Positions 18,073-26,174 of a stretch of 64,000 nt of DNA are shown here, one piece after another. Source of the stretch: Methylocaldum sp035627495 (GTDB lineage Bacteria > Pseudomonadota > Gammaproteobacteria > Methylococcales > Methylococcaceae); contig NZ_DASPLO010000195.1 of NCBI RefSeq assembly GCF_035627495.1, positions 62,001 through 126,000 of the forward strand, read 5' to 3'. The notes beneath the pieces are model-generated. The model did no database searches. It had not been told where the DNA came from and was given only the letters and a program-made list of their open reading frames with translations. How positions within the stretch are numbered: the stretch's first letter is position 1; each line of letters opens with the position of its first letter. The translations under genes were made by a program, and so were the position numbers.

Positions 18073-18939
18073 GTGTCTACGTCGACTCAAACCGAAATTG
18101 AAAATGCCGCCGCGAAAGAACCGCCTTTGTTCAATTTGAGGCGTCTGGTTCTCGTGTTAGCGGGCTATGCGGTGCTGTACGTAGCGGTTCGCTGGTATGA
18201 GGGAGTTTATGCGTGGTCGACCGGGCTAGACGCCTTTGCGCCGGAGTTCGAGACCTACTGGATGAATCTTTTTTACGCGGAAATCGTGCTGGAAATCGTC
18301 GTGGCCGCTCTCTTGTGGGGATGGCTATGGCGGAGCCGAGATCGCAATTTGGAGAACTATTGGGCGCACTTCATCGACACCGAGACGGTGCTGATCAGAG
18401 CAAAAGGCGATGCCCTGCGGGAACTGCTATGGAAAACCCGTGATCGCAGTGTAGTGACATTGACCCCGCGCGAGGAGCTGCGCCGGAACATGACGCACCT
18501 GATCTGGCTGGCCGCCTATGCGTGGGCCTTCTACTGGGGAACGAGCTTCTTCACCGAACAGGATGCGACTTGGCATCAAACGGTCGTGCGCGATACCGAC
18601 TTTACCCCCAATCACATCGTCGTGTTTTATCTAAGCTACCCGGTTTACATCATTACGGGTTTCGGGGCTTTTCTGTACGCGAAGACGCGCCTGCCCTTCT
18701 TCGCAAAAGGATTGTCCGTGCCCTACCTTTTTTCCGTGGTCGGTCCGTTCACGCTTTTGCCGAACGTCGGCTACAACGAATGGGGCCACACCTTCTGGTT
18801 CATGGAAGAGATATTTGCAGCGCCCTTGCACTATGGCTTCGTCGTTTTTGCCTGGTTTGCGCTGTCGATTGGAGGGGTATTGCTGCAGGTTTTTGCCAGC
18901 ATTTTATATTTGATCAAAAAAGACCTTTGGTCTGAGTAA
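18073..18939 (+). CDS. pmoC: Orphan particulate methane monooxygenase subunit C with an insertion
   Basis: A 288-residue membrane protein of the PmoC/AmoC family. GTG 18073 with AAAAGG upstream fits the family N-terminus; an ATG at 18043 is the alternative. The known copper-site residues are present: D164-H168-H181 (QDATWH...TPNH) and N235-H239-H253 (NEWGH...APLH). The family hallmark WYEGVYAWSTGLDAFAPEFETYWM is intact. Usual PmoC has one W(K/R)TRDR segment before TPREELRR. Here there are two (residues 86-91 and 120-125), separated so that ~34 extra residues lie in a charged loop. No pmoA or pmoB is adjacent. It may be an extra copy of PmoC or a divergent monooxygenase subunit. Confidence 0.9.
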   Translation: MSTSTQTEIENAAAKEPPLFNLRRLVLVLAGYAVLYVAVRWYEGVYAWSTGLDAFAPEFETYWMNLFYAEIVLEIVVAALLWGWLWRSRDRNLENYWAHFIDTETVLIRAKGDALRELLWKTRDRSVVTLTPREELRRNMTHLIWLAAYAWAFYWGTSFFTEQDATWHQTVVRDTDFTPNHIVVFYLSYPVYIITGFGAFLYAKTRLPFFAKGLSVPYLFSVVGPFTLLPNVGYNEWGHTFWFMEEIFAAPLHYGFVVFAWFALSIGGVLLQVFASILYLIKKDLWSE

Positions 18940-19006
18940 CGTTCGATGGCGTCGAACGGTTGAAAGCGCGAACACGCCATGACGTGGAAATCCTTCTGGT
19001 TCAGAA

Positions 19007-19981
19007 CTATGGCAGTAGCCACGTCAGCGGGACAAGGACGAACGCCGTTGAAATAGCGGCGGGGAGCAACGGCGCGTAGCGGTTCGGCCTTGCCAGATCG
19101 CCGATTTGCACAGCGAACAAGCTGTGGAGCGTGTCCGCGAGTTGATCGATCAGCGCGATATTGGCCTCGATTGCCCGGGTCGCCTCGGCAAAATAGGGTT
19201 TGAGTTTAAGGTCGATGTGTGCCGGCTGAATGACCCGTCCGTTGAGAAGATTCACGAATTGCCGGGTCGAGTCGCGGCAGTCCTTCAACCCCGCTTGCAG
19301 CTTTCGCCCGGCCGGCGAAGGAAGTTCCCGGAGCGCCGCCTCGGTCTCGTTCAGGAGAAAGTCGATGCGATGGGCCAAAAATGCGAGCTTGATGCGGGAG
19401 ACCGGCGGGCATTTTCCGGCGGCGATCACGCCCGCCCCGAGTCCGCGTCCCTGCCCGATCTGCTCGATCAGTTCGGGAAGCCGGCGCACCAGAATTGCCG
19501 CCATGAGCTGATTGGACGGATCGGGATCAAACACTATTCCGGAGCAATCCGCCGCTTCCTCCATGAGATACAGAACCTCCCTGATGATCCGCGTGTGGGC
19601 GGCGAAACTCTCCGCGGGAGAGAGGTCGAAAAGGCCGCGCTTCAATTCTTGCCAGGAATCGTGAATGACATGCCATCGGGATAACTGCCTCGCATGGGCG
19701 TCGACATTTCCGACGGCGAGAGGAACTATCGCCTGCAATTGCTGCTCGATGTTCGTTTGAACGGTCGGCAGGCGCGTTCTGAACGTAGCGTCTCCGTTTA
19801 GGCAGGAATTGGCCATGCCCCGGTGTTGCTGAAGGCTGATCATCAGCTCTGTGGTTCGGCGTAAGTGGGCGATGCCCGCTCTTTTACGGTCGAGCAGAGT
19901 TTTTTCCATGTGCTGTTCGATAGCGATGAGGAGCAGCAGAAAGGTCGATACCAGAGTCAGGCCGGTCAGAATCGGAAACAT
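19007..19981 (-). CDS. Sensor-only membrane protein, paralogue of the adjacent chemoreceptor sensor
   Basis: A 324-residue protein with a membrane helix at each end (about 4-24 and 303-322) and a helical periplasmic domain between. The domain shares QQHRGMANSCLNGD, SFAAHTRII and LPELIEQIGQGRGLGAG with the sensor part of the chemoreceptor encoded 23 bp upstream (its HRGM...LNGD, NFAAHTSLI, LPALIENLGQARGLGTG). The pattern resembles NIT-type (nitrate/nitrite) sensor domains. It has no HAMP, kinase or methyl-accepting part, so it cannot signal by itself. It is probably co-transcribed with the receptor. Confidence 0.7.
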   Translation of the reverse strand: MFPILTGLTLVSTFLLLLIAIEQHMEKTLLDRKRAGIAHLRRTTELMISLQQHRGMANSCLNGDATFRTRLPTVQTNIEQQLQAIVPLAVGNVDAHARQLSRWHVIHDSWQELKRGLFDLSPAESFAAHTRIIREVLYLMEEAADCSGIVFDPDPSNQLMAAILVRRLPELIEQIGQGRGLGAGVIAAGKCPPVSRIKLAFLAHRIDFLLNETEAALRELPSPAGRKLQAGLKDCRDSTRQFVNLLNGRVIQPAHIDLKLKPYFAEATRAIEANIALIDQLADTLHSLFAVQIGDLARPNRYAPLLPAAISTAFVLVPLTWLLP

Positions 19982-20004
19982 GAATACCTCCTATAGATAC
20001 GGGA

Positions 20005-22029
20005 TCAGATTTGATAATGGTGAACCATCGTCTTAAGGTTCGTTGCCAGTTGTTCGAGATGCCGGGCGATGGCGGAGGTCTCCTGGGCGACCATCGTGCT
20101 TTCGTCGGCCTTCCCCGCGATTTGCTCGACATGCTGCGCGATGTCTTGGCTGACGACGCTCTGCTCGTGAGTGGCGGCGGCGATCGTGGTGATGCTTTGC
20201 ACAGTCTGCAATGCGCCTTCGTGTATGGAGGCGAGAGAGATGGCTGCCTCGGCTGCCAGCGAGACGCCGGCCGATACCTGTTCGCTGCCGGTCCGCATCG
20301 CGCCCACGGCACGATGAATGTCGTCTTGGATGGATGCGATGGTTTGCCTGATTTCCTCCGTCGCATTGCGAGTGCGGGCGGCGAGCTGCCGGACCTCGTC
20401 GGCGACCACGGCGAAGCCTCGCCCCTGTTCGCCGGCACGGGCCGCCTCGATAGCGGCGTTGAGAGCGAGTAGATTGGTCTGATCCGCGATGTCGGTGATG
20501 ACCTTGACGATGGCGCTGATTTCGTCGGAGCGCGCTCCAAGCGCCATGATCATTTCGGAAGATTGGCGGACCGAGTCGGCCAGCTTTTCCATCTCGCCGG
20601 AGGTGCGGCGGACGACGATCTCGCCTTGCGCGGACAATTCTCTGGCCCGATTGGAAATCCGCTCCGTTTCGCCGGCATGGCGGGCCACTTCGCTGATGCT
20701 GACCGACATTTCCTCCATGGCGGCCGCCGTGCTTCCGGCCGCTTCGAATTGAAGATTCGCGCTGTGTGCGACGCGACCGGTGGCGCCCGAGAGTTCGCCG
20801 GCGGCATTGCTCAGTTCCTCGGCCGACGCGACGACACTGGCGATGAAGCGGCCAAACTCGCGAGCCACGTTATTAAAGCCGTCCGCCACCTGCACCAACT
20901 CATCCCGTGAGCTTATTTCCGTTTGCGCGGTCAGATCGCCGGCGGCCAAGCGCTGGCCACTGTGAACCAAGGTGTGGACCGTCTGTCGCACCGACAGGTA
21001 GAAAGCGGCAAATAGATAGACCGAGAGTAATGCTGTGGTGACAGCGATCACGCCGACGAAACGGACTTTGCCGTCAAAGGCGGCAATACGATCCTCCAGC
21101 AATCGATCCAAAGTCGGCAAAACCGCATCGTAGAGGGTGATCTGCGCATCGATGGCGCGGGTTCCGGCGGAAAAATGGTCCGAAGGCGGTATGACGATGC
21201 GATCTCTGGAAATCAGCTCATTCCACTGTAAATCCAGAAAGGCCTTGAGATAGGCGAGACTCTCTCTAAGACTCTCTGTCAGCGCAGGTTTGATCGACGA
21301 ATTCGTTTGGAAGACGACATCCATGCCGCGTTCGACCGCGCCGTGATTCTCCAGGCTGAGCGTGTTTAGCATGATCAGACGGGATTTCTCGTCATGATCG
21401 ATCGCCTGCCGCGCGGCAATTCCGGTACCCAAGCCCCGCGCTTGCCCCAGATTTTCTATCAGGGCCGGGAGCTTGAGGATTGCGGCATCGACGAGGTAAG
21501 CGCTATCGAGAGCGGGATCCAGGATGAGATTGGACGTCTCGCCGACATGGCTGATTAACCCCTGTAAATTGGCGATAAGGGATGTGTGGGCGGCGAAATT
21601 TTCCTTCGATTCCACGCCGGAGGATTGATTTGCCAAGCGATTCCATTCTTGTTTGATGGCATCCCATTTAATCGTGGTGTGCAATGTGGAATCCAGCCGA
21701 TTATCAATCTCGTCCACCGCGGTCATGGCGTGCTCGATGCCGGCTCGCAAGGCTCGGATATCACCGTCGAACGAACTGTCCCCGTTGAGTGCGGCATGGA
21801 CCATGCCGCGGTGTTTTGGAAAATATCGGAGCAACGGCTGCAGCGTTTTTAGGTATTCCACGCCCGACCGTTCCTTGCGGGCGAATTCGCTGCCGGCGCT
21901 CATTTCGACAACCAGCAGGTACAGGTAAACGGCAAGCGGGAGGGCGAGGATTAAGCCGATGAATAAAAATTTATAAGGGAAGCGAAGGTGGCTCATTAAG
22001 ACGATGGCGGGACGAAGTACGTTATACAT
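20005..22029 (-). CDS. Methyl-accepting chemotaxis protein with NIT-like sensor
   Basis: A 674-residue receptor. Helix 1 is at about 19-42 and helix 2 at about 325-346. The periplasmic domain between carries HRGMVHAALNGD and RGLGTG motifs like NIT-type sensors. A HAMP domain (about 347-400) and the signalling hairpin follow, with the conserved tip DQTNLLALNAAIEAARAGEQGRGFAVVADEVRQLA. No CheB/CheR-tethering pentapeptide is seen at the C-terminus. No che genes are nearby. The downstream gene encodes a second copy of the sensor without signalling parts. Confidence 0.9.
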   Translation of the reverse strand: MYNVLRPAIVLMSHLRFPYKFLFIGLILALPLAVYLYLLVVEMSAGSEFARKERSGVEYLKTLQPLLRYFPKHRGMVHAALNGDSSFDGDIRALRAGIEHAMTAVDEIDNRLDSTLHTTIKWDAIKQEWNRLANQSSGVESKENFAAHTSLIANLQGLISHVGETSNLILDPALDSAYLVDAAILKLPALIENLGQARGLGTGIAARQAIDHDEKSRLIMLNTLSLENHGAVERGMDVVFQTNSSIKPALTESLRESLAYLKAFLDLQWNELISRDRIVIPPSDHFSAGTRAIDAQITLYDAVLPTLDRLLEDRIAAFDGKVRFVGVIAVTTALLSVYLFAAFYLSVRQTVHTLVHSGQRLAAGDLTAQTEISSRDELVQVADGFNNVAREFGRFIASVVASAEELSNAAGELSGATGRVAHSANLQFEAAGSTAAAMEEMSVSISEVARHAGETERISNRARELSAQGEIVVRRTSGEMEKLADSVRQSSEMIMALGARSDEISAIVKVITDIADQTNLLALNAAIEAARAGEQGRGFAVVADEVRQLAARTRNATEEIRQTIASIQDDIHRAVGAMRTGSEQVSAGVSLAAEAAISLASIHEGALQTVQSITTIAAATHEQSVVSQDIAQHVEQIAGKADESTMVAQETSAIARHLEQLATNLKTMVHHYQI

Positions 22030-22162
22030 AGATGTTCCGTTGGAATAAGAACCTGTTTAAAGCCTGTAAGGGTCCGGCGTAACGCGAGTCATGCTCGAAG
22101 AGGTCAGCCCGTGTTTTTGAGTACCATGCTGCCGGAACTAGACGCGTAAGCGATCATCGGGC

Positions 22163-22207
22163 AAAAAAAAGCGTCCAGCGAAGGTCGGAGTGACCGCCGA
22201 TGGACGC
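22163..22207 (-). terminator. Strong rho-independent terminator with no gene assigned
   Basis: On the minus strand GCGTCCA pairs with TGGACGC (22171-22177 with 22201-22207), the loop holds a GGTC/GACC hairpin, and eight T follow (22163-22170). It lies upstream of the chemoreceptor start on the same strand, so it must end a different transcript coming from above 22210, possibly a small RNA. Confidence 0.65.
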
Positions 22208-22664
22208 CGTTGTCCGTTGATTGCGTGCCGCCTTTAGCACTTGTTTTGAGAATGGGAATACATAATGCATGCCATGCCCGAGCGTGGTGAGCTGGTCAAT
22301 GCGATCTTCCAAATTCGGGGGACTATGGGCGGTATTTCGTATACCAAGGCAGGCATCGCTGGATAAATCTATTGCACGAAAAGAGGGGGCTGCGTGCACC
22401 AGAATCGAGCATGCTATGGCGTCAGCGGTTTAATCGGACGATCGTTCCAGCAAGCATTTGTGAGGGCGAATGCGGCAGTTTGCATTAACGAGCGCCGAGA
22501 CCTTTGCGGGATTAATTTAGAAATCGGTCAAGGCAGAGAAAGGAGTAATGCGGTTTCACAAAATGCATCAAACACTACATTTTGGACCGGAGGAGCGATG
22601 AATAGCCAAGGTATCCGGCGGCGAGAAGCTTGAGCTGATGCAGCCCGGTCTATAGTGTTTGTAC
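22208..22664. other. Intergenic region upstream of an orphan terminator
   Basis: No credible protein gene. An 81-codon minus-strand frame (22154-22399) runs into the terminator and has no family features; a plus-strand frame at 22394-22633 has none either. The minus strand here is the place to look for the RNA that the terminator at 22163-22207 would end. Confidence 0.4.
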
Positions 22665-22895
22665 CTACGCTTCGACGGGTTCGATATCGCTCTCGGGTAC
22701 TCGTAAAATGCCACCGGACGGCAGCTCAATGAAACAGCCTCCTATTTTAAAACGGGAATACCGACTAATGATGGCCGGCCTGCCGGCGTAACGGTTCTGG
22801 CCAAAGTCCGGCCGCTTGGGTTTATAAAGAACCCTTGTGCCGATCGCGAATTTCGGGCGCAGCTGGGGCGCGTGGCTATTCGCCGGGTAGAAGCG
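22665..22895 (-). pseudogene. Decayed copy 2 of the small protein at 7517
   Basis: The minus-strand frame from 22895 down to the TAG at 22665-22667 has 76 codons. It matches the 7517 gene closely: VLYKPKRPDF, then RYSRF, then FIELPSGGILRVPESDIEP near the end. No ATG, GTG or TTG lies between the upstream in-frame stop (22896-22898) and the conserved core; only a CTG (22860-22862) could start it. It is either a pseudogene that lost its start or a gene using a rare start. Confidence 0.65.
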
Positions 22896-23358
22896 CTAAG
22901 ACGAGGGGCTTTGCCAGGTACATTCGGACCGATCGCCGGACCTGAATGAAATGGAAAGATAAGAAGGGTGGGGCGTAGGAACTAAACTCGTGACTGATGA
23001 AATTCATGAGCACCGCGACACGTTTGTTACAAGGTCTTATTTAATCGCGAGCCTCCGGCCGTGTAAGTCCGCAACATTACGTAGGTGTACAGCGTGCGTT
23101 GATGTCGATGGGGCAAGATGGTTTTATAAGCTCAAAGCTTCATCGCGTACGAGCAAAATGCCCAGAACATCCGAGTTCGACCCTTTCGGTTAGATTAAAG
23201 CGGATATCCTTCGCTGCCGGACAGGAAGAGATTGCGCAACTCGCCCGGTGTCTCTCCGCTTTGGGTTGAGGTTCTCGGCTAGCTTGTCCGCGCCTTTGCC
23301 GACACTTGCAATCGTACGGTGGCGGTCTTGCCTGATCGGCAGAAACACCGTCCTCCGA
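22896..23358. other. Non-coding upstream region of the decayed paralogue
   Basis: No credible gene is seen; a 67-codon frame at 22990-23193 has no recognisable features. The only notable content is the block at 23029-23084 shared with the copy at 7.9 kb. Confidence 0.4.
23029..23084 (-). promoter_or_regulatory. Upstream block shared with the small gene at 7517
   Basis: Counterpart of 7887-7942, with CCGTGTAAG and TTACGTA kept and the GTAA-N10-TTAC dyad intact. It begins 364 bp from the stop end of the decayed copy. Conservation of this block while the coding start was lost suggests a promoter or binding site. Confidence 0.4.
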
Positions 23359-23613
23359 TCACTTGTATACGAGCTTCATCAGAATGATGCTCAGCGACAG
23401 GACAAGAGTCACTAAGTTGGACAAGATAATCGGGGCGGAGTGAAGCGCCAGCCCATAGATCAGCCAGAGCACGACGCCCAGGCTGAACAGCAGGAACATC
23501 CCGAAGGAGATGTCTTTCGCTGAACGGGACTTCCAGGTTTTGATAACCTGGGGAACAAATGACACCGTCGTCAGTGTTCCCGCCGCCAAGCCAATCAGAT
23601 CGTTCGATTCCAT
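23359..23613 (-). CDS. SemiSWEET / PQ-loop family transporter
   Basis: An 84-residue protein with three helices. ATG 23613 begins MESNDLIGLAAG; a longer frame to 23886 adds a low-quality extension and is rejected. The PQ motif (FVPQVIKTWKSRSAKDIS, P21-Q22) is in helix 1, followed by GMFLLFSLGVVLWLIYGL and a third helix. Bacterial SemiSWEETs work as dimers and move sugars across the inner membrane; the substrate here is unknown. It lies among pseudogenes beside tRNA-Pro and may be cargo of an old element. Confidence 0.85.
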   Translation of the reverse strand: MESNDLIGLAAGTLTTVSFVPQVIKTWKSRSAKDISFGMFLLFSLGVVLWLIYGLALHSAPIILSNLVTLVLSLSIILMKLVYK

Positions 23614-23710
23614 AGTTTTCCACAATGTGTAGGGTAAATTCGACCGGAGCCAGAAGCCTTCAGGCTCGCCCCGAAAGGATAGGTGATGGGCGACACTGCG
23701 AACGGCTCGT

Positions 23711-23957
23711 TCATAGTAACGCTTCGATTCCCGTGAGCATCTGCAGACGAAAGCCTGGGCGTGCTGTCGCATCGAGCACTGTACGGACGCGCTGCGCCAA
23801 TTGATCGGCATTCGCGCGTTTGGCTGAGTGTGGGGCTGGAGCGAGCCCCAGACGGTTAAGCCGCTGCCCCCGGAACCATTGCTCATTCATGAATGGCATC
23901 AGGGCTCGGCAGCGCTGGAACAGGGGCCTTCGAGAGCGGAACGTTTGTTGGTGGCGC
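23711..23957 (-). pseudogene. Remnant of a GT1-type glycosyltransferase C-terminus
   Basis: The minus strand encodes LMPFMNEQWFRGQRLNRLGLAP and APHSAKRANADQLAQRVRTVL before a TGA at 23711, matching the end of UDP-glycosyl/sterol-type family 1 enzymes (pattern P..DQ.FW..R...LG.GP.P). Just upstream, another frame reads GATNKRSALEGP, resembling the donor-site GGAGTT.AAL segment. The frame change and lack of an N-terminal part show a broken fragment. Confidence 0.5.
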
Positions 23958-24020
23958 CGGAACTGGACAATACAAATCCCGGAGTGAAACACCTCTGTAT
24001 TTATCGTATCCGGTTGCCCG

Positions 24021-24369
24021 GTGCCTTGTCCGAAAGGTACTTGGCTCGGTGAGAAAAATAAGGAGTACCAGTCGATTGTTCTCAACCGGGTAGCACGTTC
24101 GGTGATCGAGACTGCCAAGGTCCACACAACCCGAAACACACGTTTGGGCGCAGCTTACAGGCTGCTGATGTTCGGCTCGAAATCCGGACGGTGCTTTTGC
24201 ATCATGCGACCGGCGATATCGTTACGACTCGCTCACCAATATTCATGAGTTGGTCGAAGCGGTTGAGAAGCTGGCTGATATGAGACAGGTGACGCGTTTG
24301 AAGCGAGTGGTCGGCGTAAAATGGGTTTACGCAAAATGTTACGCGGCTACTCTTCAGGTGTTTGCGTAA
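24021..24369 (+). pseudogene. Frameshifted tyrosine recombinase (integrase) C-terminus
   Basis: Three frames together give an integrase end. EYQSIVLNRVARSVIETAKVH is read in one frame to ~24126. KHTFGRSLQAADVRLEIRTVLLHHATGDIVT follows in a second (24128-24226). RYDSLTNIHELVEAVEKLADM is in a third, ending at TAA 24367. The order R-box (HTFGR), HH.TGD, tyrosine segment and C-terminal helix matches phage-type integrases. The usual HxxR appears as HNPK, so the arginine is also lost. It ends 14 bp from tRNA-Pro, the usual position for such a gene at its attachment site. Confidence 0.6.
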
Positions 24370-24383
24370 CGATTCGATCTAGT

Positions 24384-24460
24384 TGGTCGGGGTGAGAGGA
24401 TTCGAACCTCCGGCCACTGCCTCCCGAAAGCAGTGCTCTACCAGGCTGAGCTACACCCCG
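24384..24460 (-). tRNA. tRNA-Pro (anticodon CGG)
   Basis: The minus strand folds as a full cloverleaf of 77 bases. The acceptor stem is CGGGGTG/CACCCCG, the D arm carries GCTCAGCCTGGTAGAGC, the anticodon arm is CTGCT-TTCGGGA-GGCAG with anticodon CGG, and the T arm is GGAGG-TTCGAAT-CCTCT. The discriminator A and encoded CCA follow. C1-G72 is normal for proline. Its 3' end faces the integrase remnant. Confidence 0.95.
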
Positions 24461-24471
24461 AATAATGGATT

Positions 24472-25494
24472 TTAATAGCTTCGCTCGACCGATAAGTGGG
24501 CGAGCCGAATAAGAGCGTCCTTGTATTCCGATGCGGGCAGTACATTGAGCAGTTCAACCGCTCTCTCTGCTTCTTCCCTAGCGCGCCGTGCAGTGTACGC
24601 GATTGCGTCGGTAGATTCAACGATTTCGTAGACCTCGCGGAACGCGTTGCGATTGCCGTTCTCGATCGCGTCTCGGAGTACCGCGGCTTGCGATGCGTTG
24701 CCGTGCTCGATCGCATAGATTAGAGGCAGCGTCGGCTTGCCTTCCGCCAAGTCATCGCCGAGATTTTTTCCGAGCTCTTCGGGGTTCGCCATGTAATCCA
24801 AGGCATCATCGATCAACTGAAATGCAATGCCGAGGTGGAGGCCATAATTCTTCAGAGCGAGTTCAGTCGATTCGGCGGCACCGGTTAAAACGGCGGCAAG
24901 CTGTGCAGCAGCGCTGAACAAAATCGCGGTCTTGCGAGAGATGACTTCGAGGTATTTGTGCTCGGTTGTCGCCGGATTATTGCAATTTAGAAGCTGCAAC
25001 ACCTCACCCTCGGCGATGGCTGTGGTTGTGCGGGAGAGGATCTCCATGATGCGAATCTTCTGTACGCTTACCATCAATTCAAACGAGCGCGAGTACAGAT
25101 AGTCGCCGACTAAAACGCTAGCCGAGTTTCCCCAAAGTGCATTAACGGTATTTTGTCCCCGTCGCAGGGTTGACTCGTCGACCACATCGTCGTGGAGCAG
25201 GGTGGCGGTATGAATGAATTCAATGACTGCCGCGAGGATAATGTGCTGTTGCCCTTGATATTGGAGGGCCTTGGAGACCAATAGTAACAACATCGGGCGC
25301 AGGCGTTTACCGCCGCTGTTTACGATATATCGGCCGATCTGATTGATGAGCAATACATCGGAACTGAGTTCACGAAGAATCAGTCGGTCGACGTCCGCGG
25401 TTTCTTCCTCTACCAAACGGCGGATATCCATAAAATCCGTTTTCGGACTTTGTGAGGCTGTCGAGTTGATCTGTGACGAAGTCGATATGGTCAT
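24472..25494 (-). CDS. ispB: Octaprenyl diphosphate synthase
   Basis: A 340-residue trans-prenyltransferase that makes the long isoprenoid side chain of ubiquinone. The first Asp-rich motif is in LLHDDVVDESTLRRG and the second in FQLIDDALDYMANPEELGKNLGDD. GGKRLRPMLLLL is also typical. ATG 25494 is chosen over a TTG at 25533; an ATG at 25431 (MDIRRLVEEE) would match E. coli length better and is equally possible, as none has a clear ribosome site. tRNA-Pro follows 11 bp downstream on the same strand. Confidence 0.93.
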   Translation of the reverse strand: MTISTSSQINSTASQSPKTDFMDIRRLVEEETADVDRLILRELSSDVLLINQIGRYIVNSGGKRLRPMLLLLVSKALQYQGQQHIILAAVIEFIHTATLLHDDVVDESTLRRGQNTVNALWGNSASVLVGDYLYSRSFELMVSVQKIRIMEILSRTTTAIAEGEVLQLLNCNNPATTEHKYLEVISRKTAILFSAAAQLAAVLTGAAESTELALKNYGLHLGIAFQLIDDALDYMANPEELGKNLGDDLAEGKPTLPLIYAIEHGNASQAAVLRDAIENGNRNAFREVYEIVESTDAIAYTARRAREEAERAVELLNVLPASEYKDALIRLAHLSVERSY

Positions 25495-25595
25495 TAAGGA
25501 TGAACTCGCTCCCGCTGCGGCAGTGCCCTGCAAAATGCGGGAATGCTATGGATGAGAGATCGGCGTGTCAAGCTAAAACGGTATCGAGTTGTCGT

Positions 25596-26150
25596 TTAAC
25601 GCAGCCGAGCACCGGTAGATGCGTCATAGACGGCCGTTGGACCGCGCAGATTCCCGAGCCGACCGGGGATGAGTAAAAGGTGCTCGGTTGAGAAGTGCTT
25701 CCGAACAGAAACGGGCGTACGGGCTGGCGGATGGCCGCTTCTGTTGGCGCTCGTCGAAACGATAGGTCCGCCGAAAGCGCGGCATAGGGCGGCCGCCACC
25801 GGGTGGTCTGTGACGCGAACGGCTACGGTCGGGTGCTCGCCTCTGAGCCAAGCCGGCACCCAGCCGGCGGCGGGAATTACCCAAGTGGCCGGTCCCGGCC
25901 ATGTGGCCAGGATTTTATCCCGCATGATCTCGGTCGGTAGGTCAAGATAAGGTTCGATTTGGCCGAATTCAGCGGCGATGAGAATGAGCCCTTTCGCCGT
26001 GGGACGTTCTTTTAGTTCCAGCAAACCTAGCACCGCCCGTTGGTCGAGAGGGTTGCAGCCGAGGCCGTACACTCCCTCGGTCGGATAAGCAATGATTCCT
26101 CCACCACGCAGGTGGCTCACCGCGAGTCTCAGACGAAACCGCGAAAGCAC
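25596..26150 (-). CDS. tsaC: L-threonylcarbamoyladenylate synthase
   Basis: A 184-residue Sua5/YciO/YrdC enzyme that makes threonylcarbamoyl-AMP for the t6A modification of tRNAs reading ANN codons. Signature parts are GGGIIAYPTEGVYGLGCNP, LKERPTAKGLI, TWPGPATWVIPA and the STSANRSGHPP loop. It starts at GTG 26150. It is the short TsaC form without the C-terminal Sua5 domain. It lies 24 bp after topA in the usual tsaC-topA-smg-dprA order. Confidence 0.93.
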   Translation of the reverse strand: MLSRFRLRLAVSHLRGGGIIAYPTEGVYGLGCNPLDQRAVLGLLELKERPTAKGLILIAAEFGQIEPYLDLPTEIMRDKILATWPGPATWVIPAAGWVPAWLRGEHPTVAVRVTDHPVAAALCRAFGGPIVSTSANRSGHPPARTPVSVRKHFSTEHLLLIPGRLGNLRGPTAVYDASTGARLR

Positions 26151-26174
26151 GTCTTCTCGGGCCTGCCGGCAGCG

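Noticed and set aside
23359..23886. 175-codon extended form of the SemiSWEET
   Set aside because: The 91-residue N-terminal extension has no family match; SemiSWEETs start at MESNDL-like ends, and the extension runs through the glycosyltransferase remnant.
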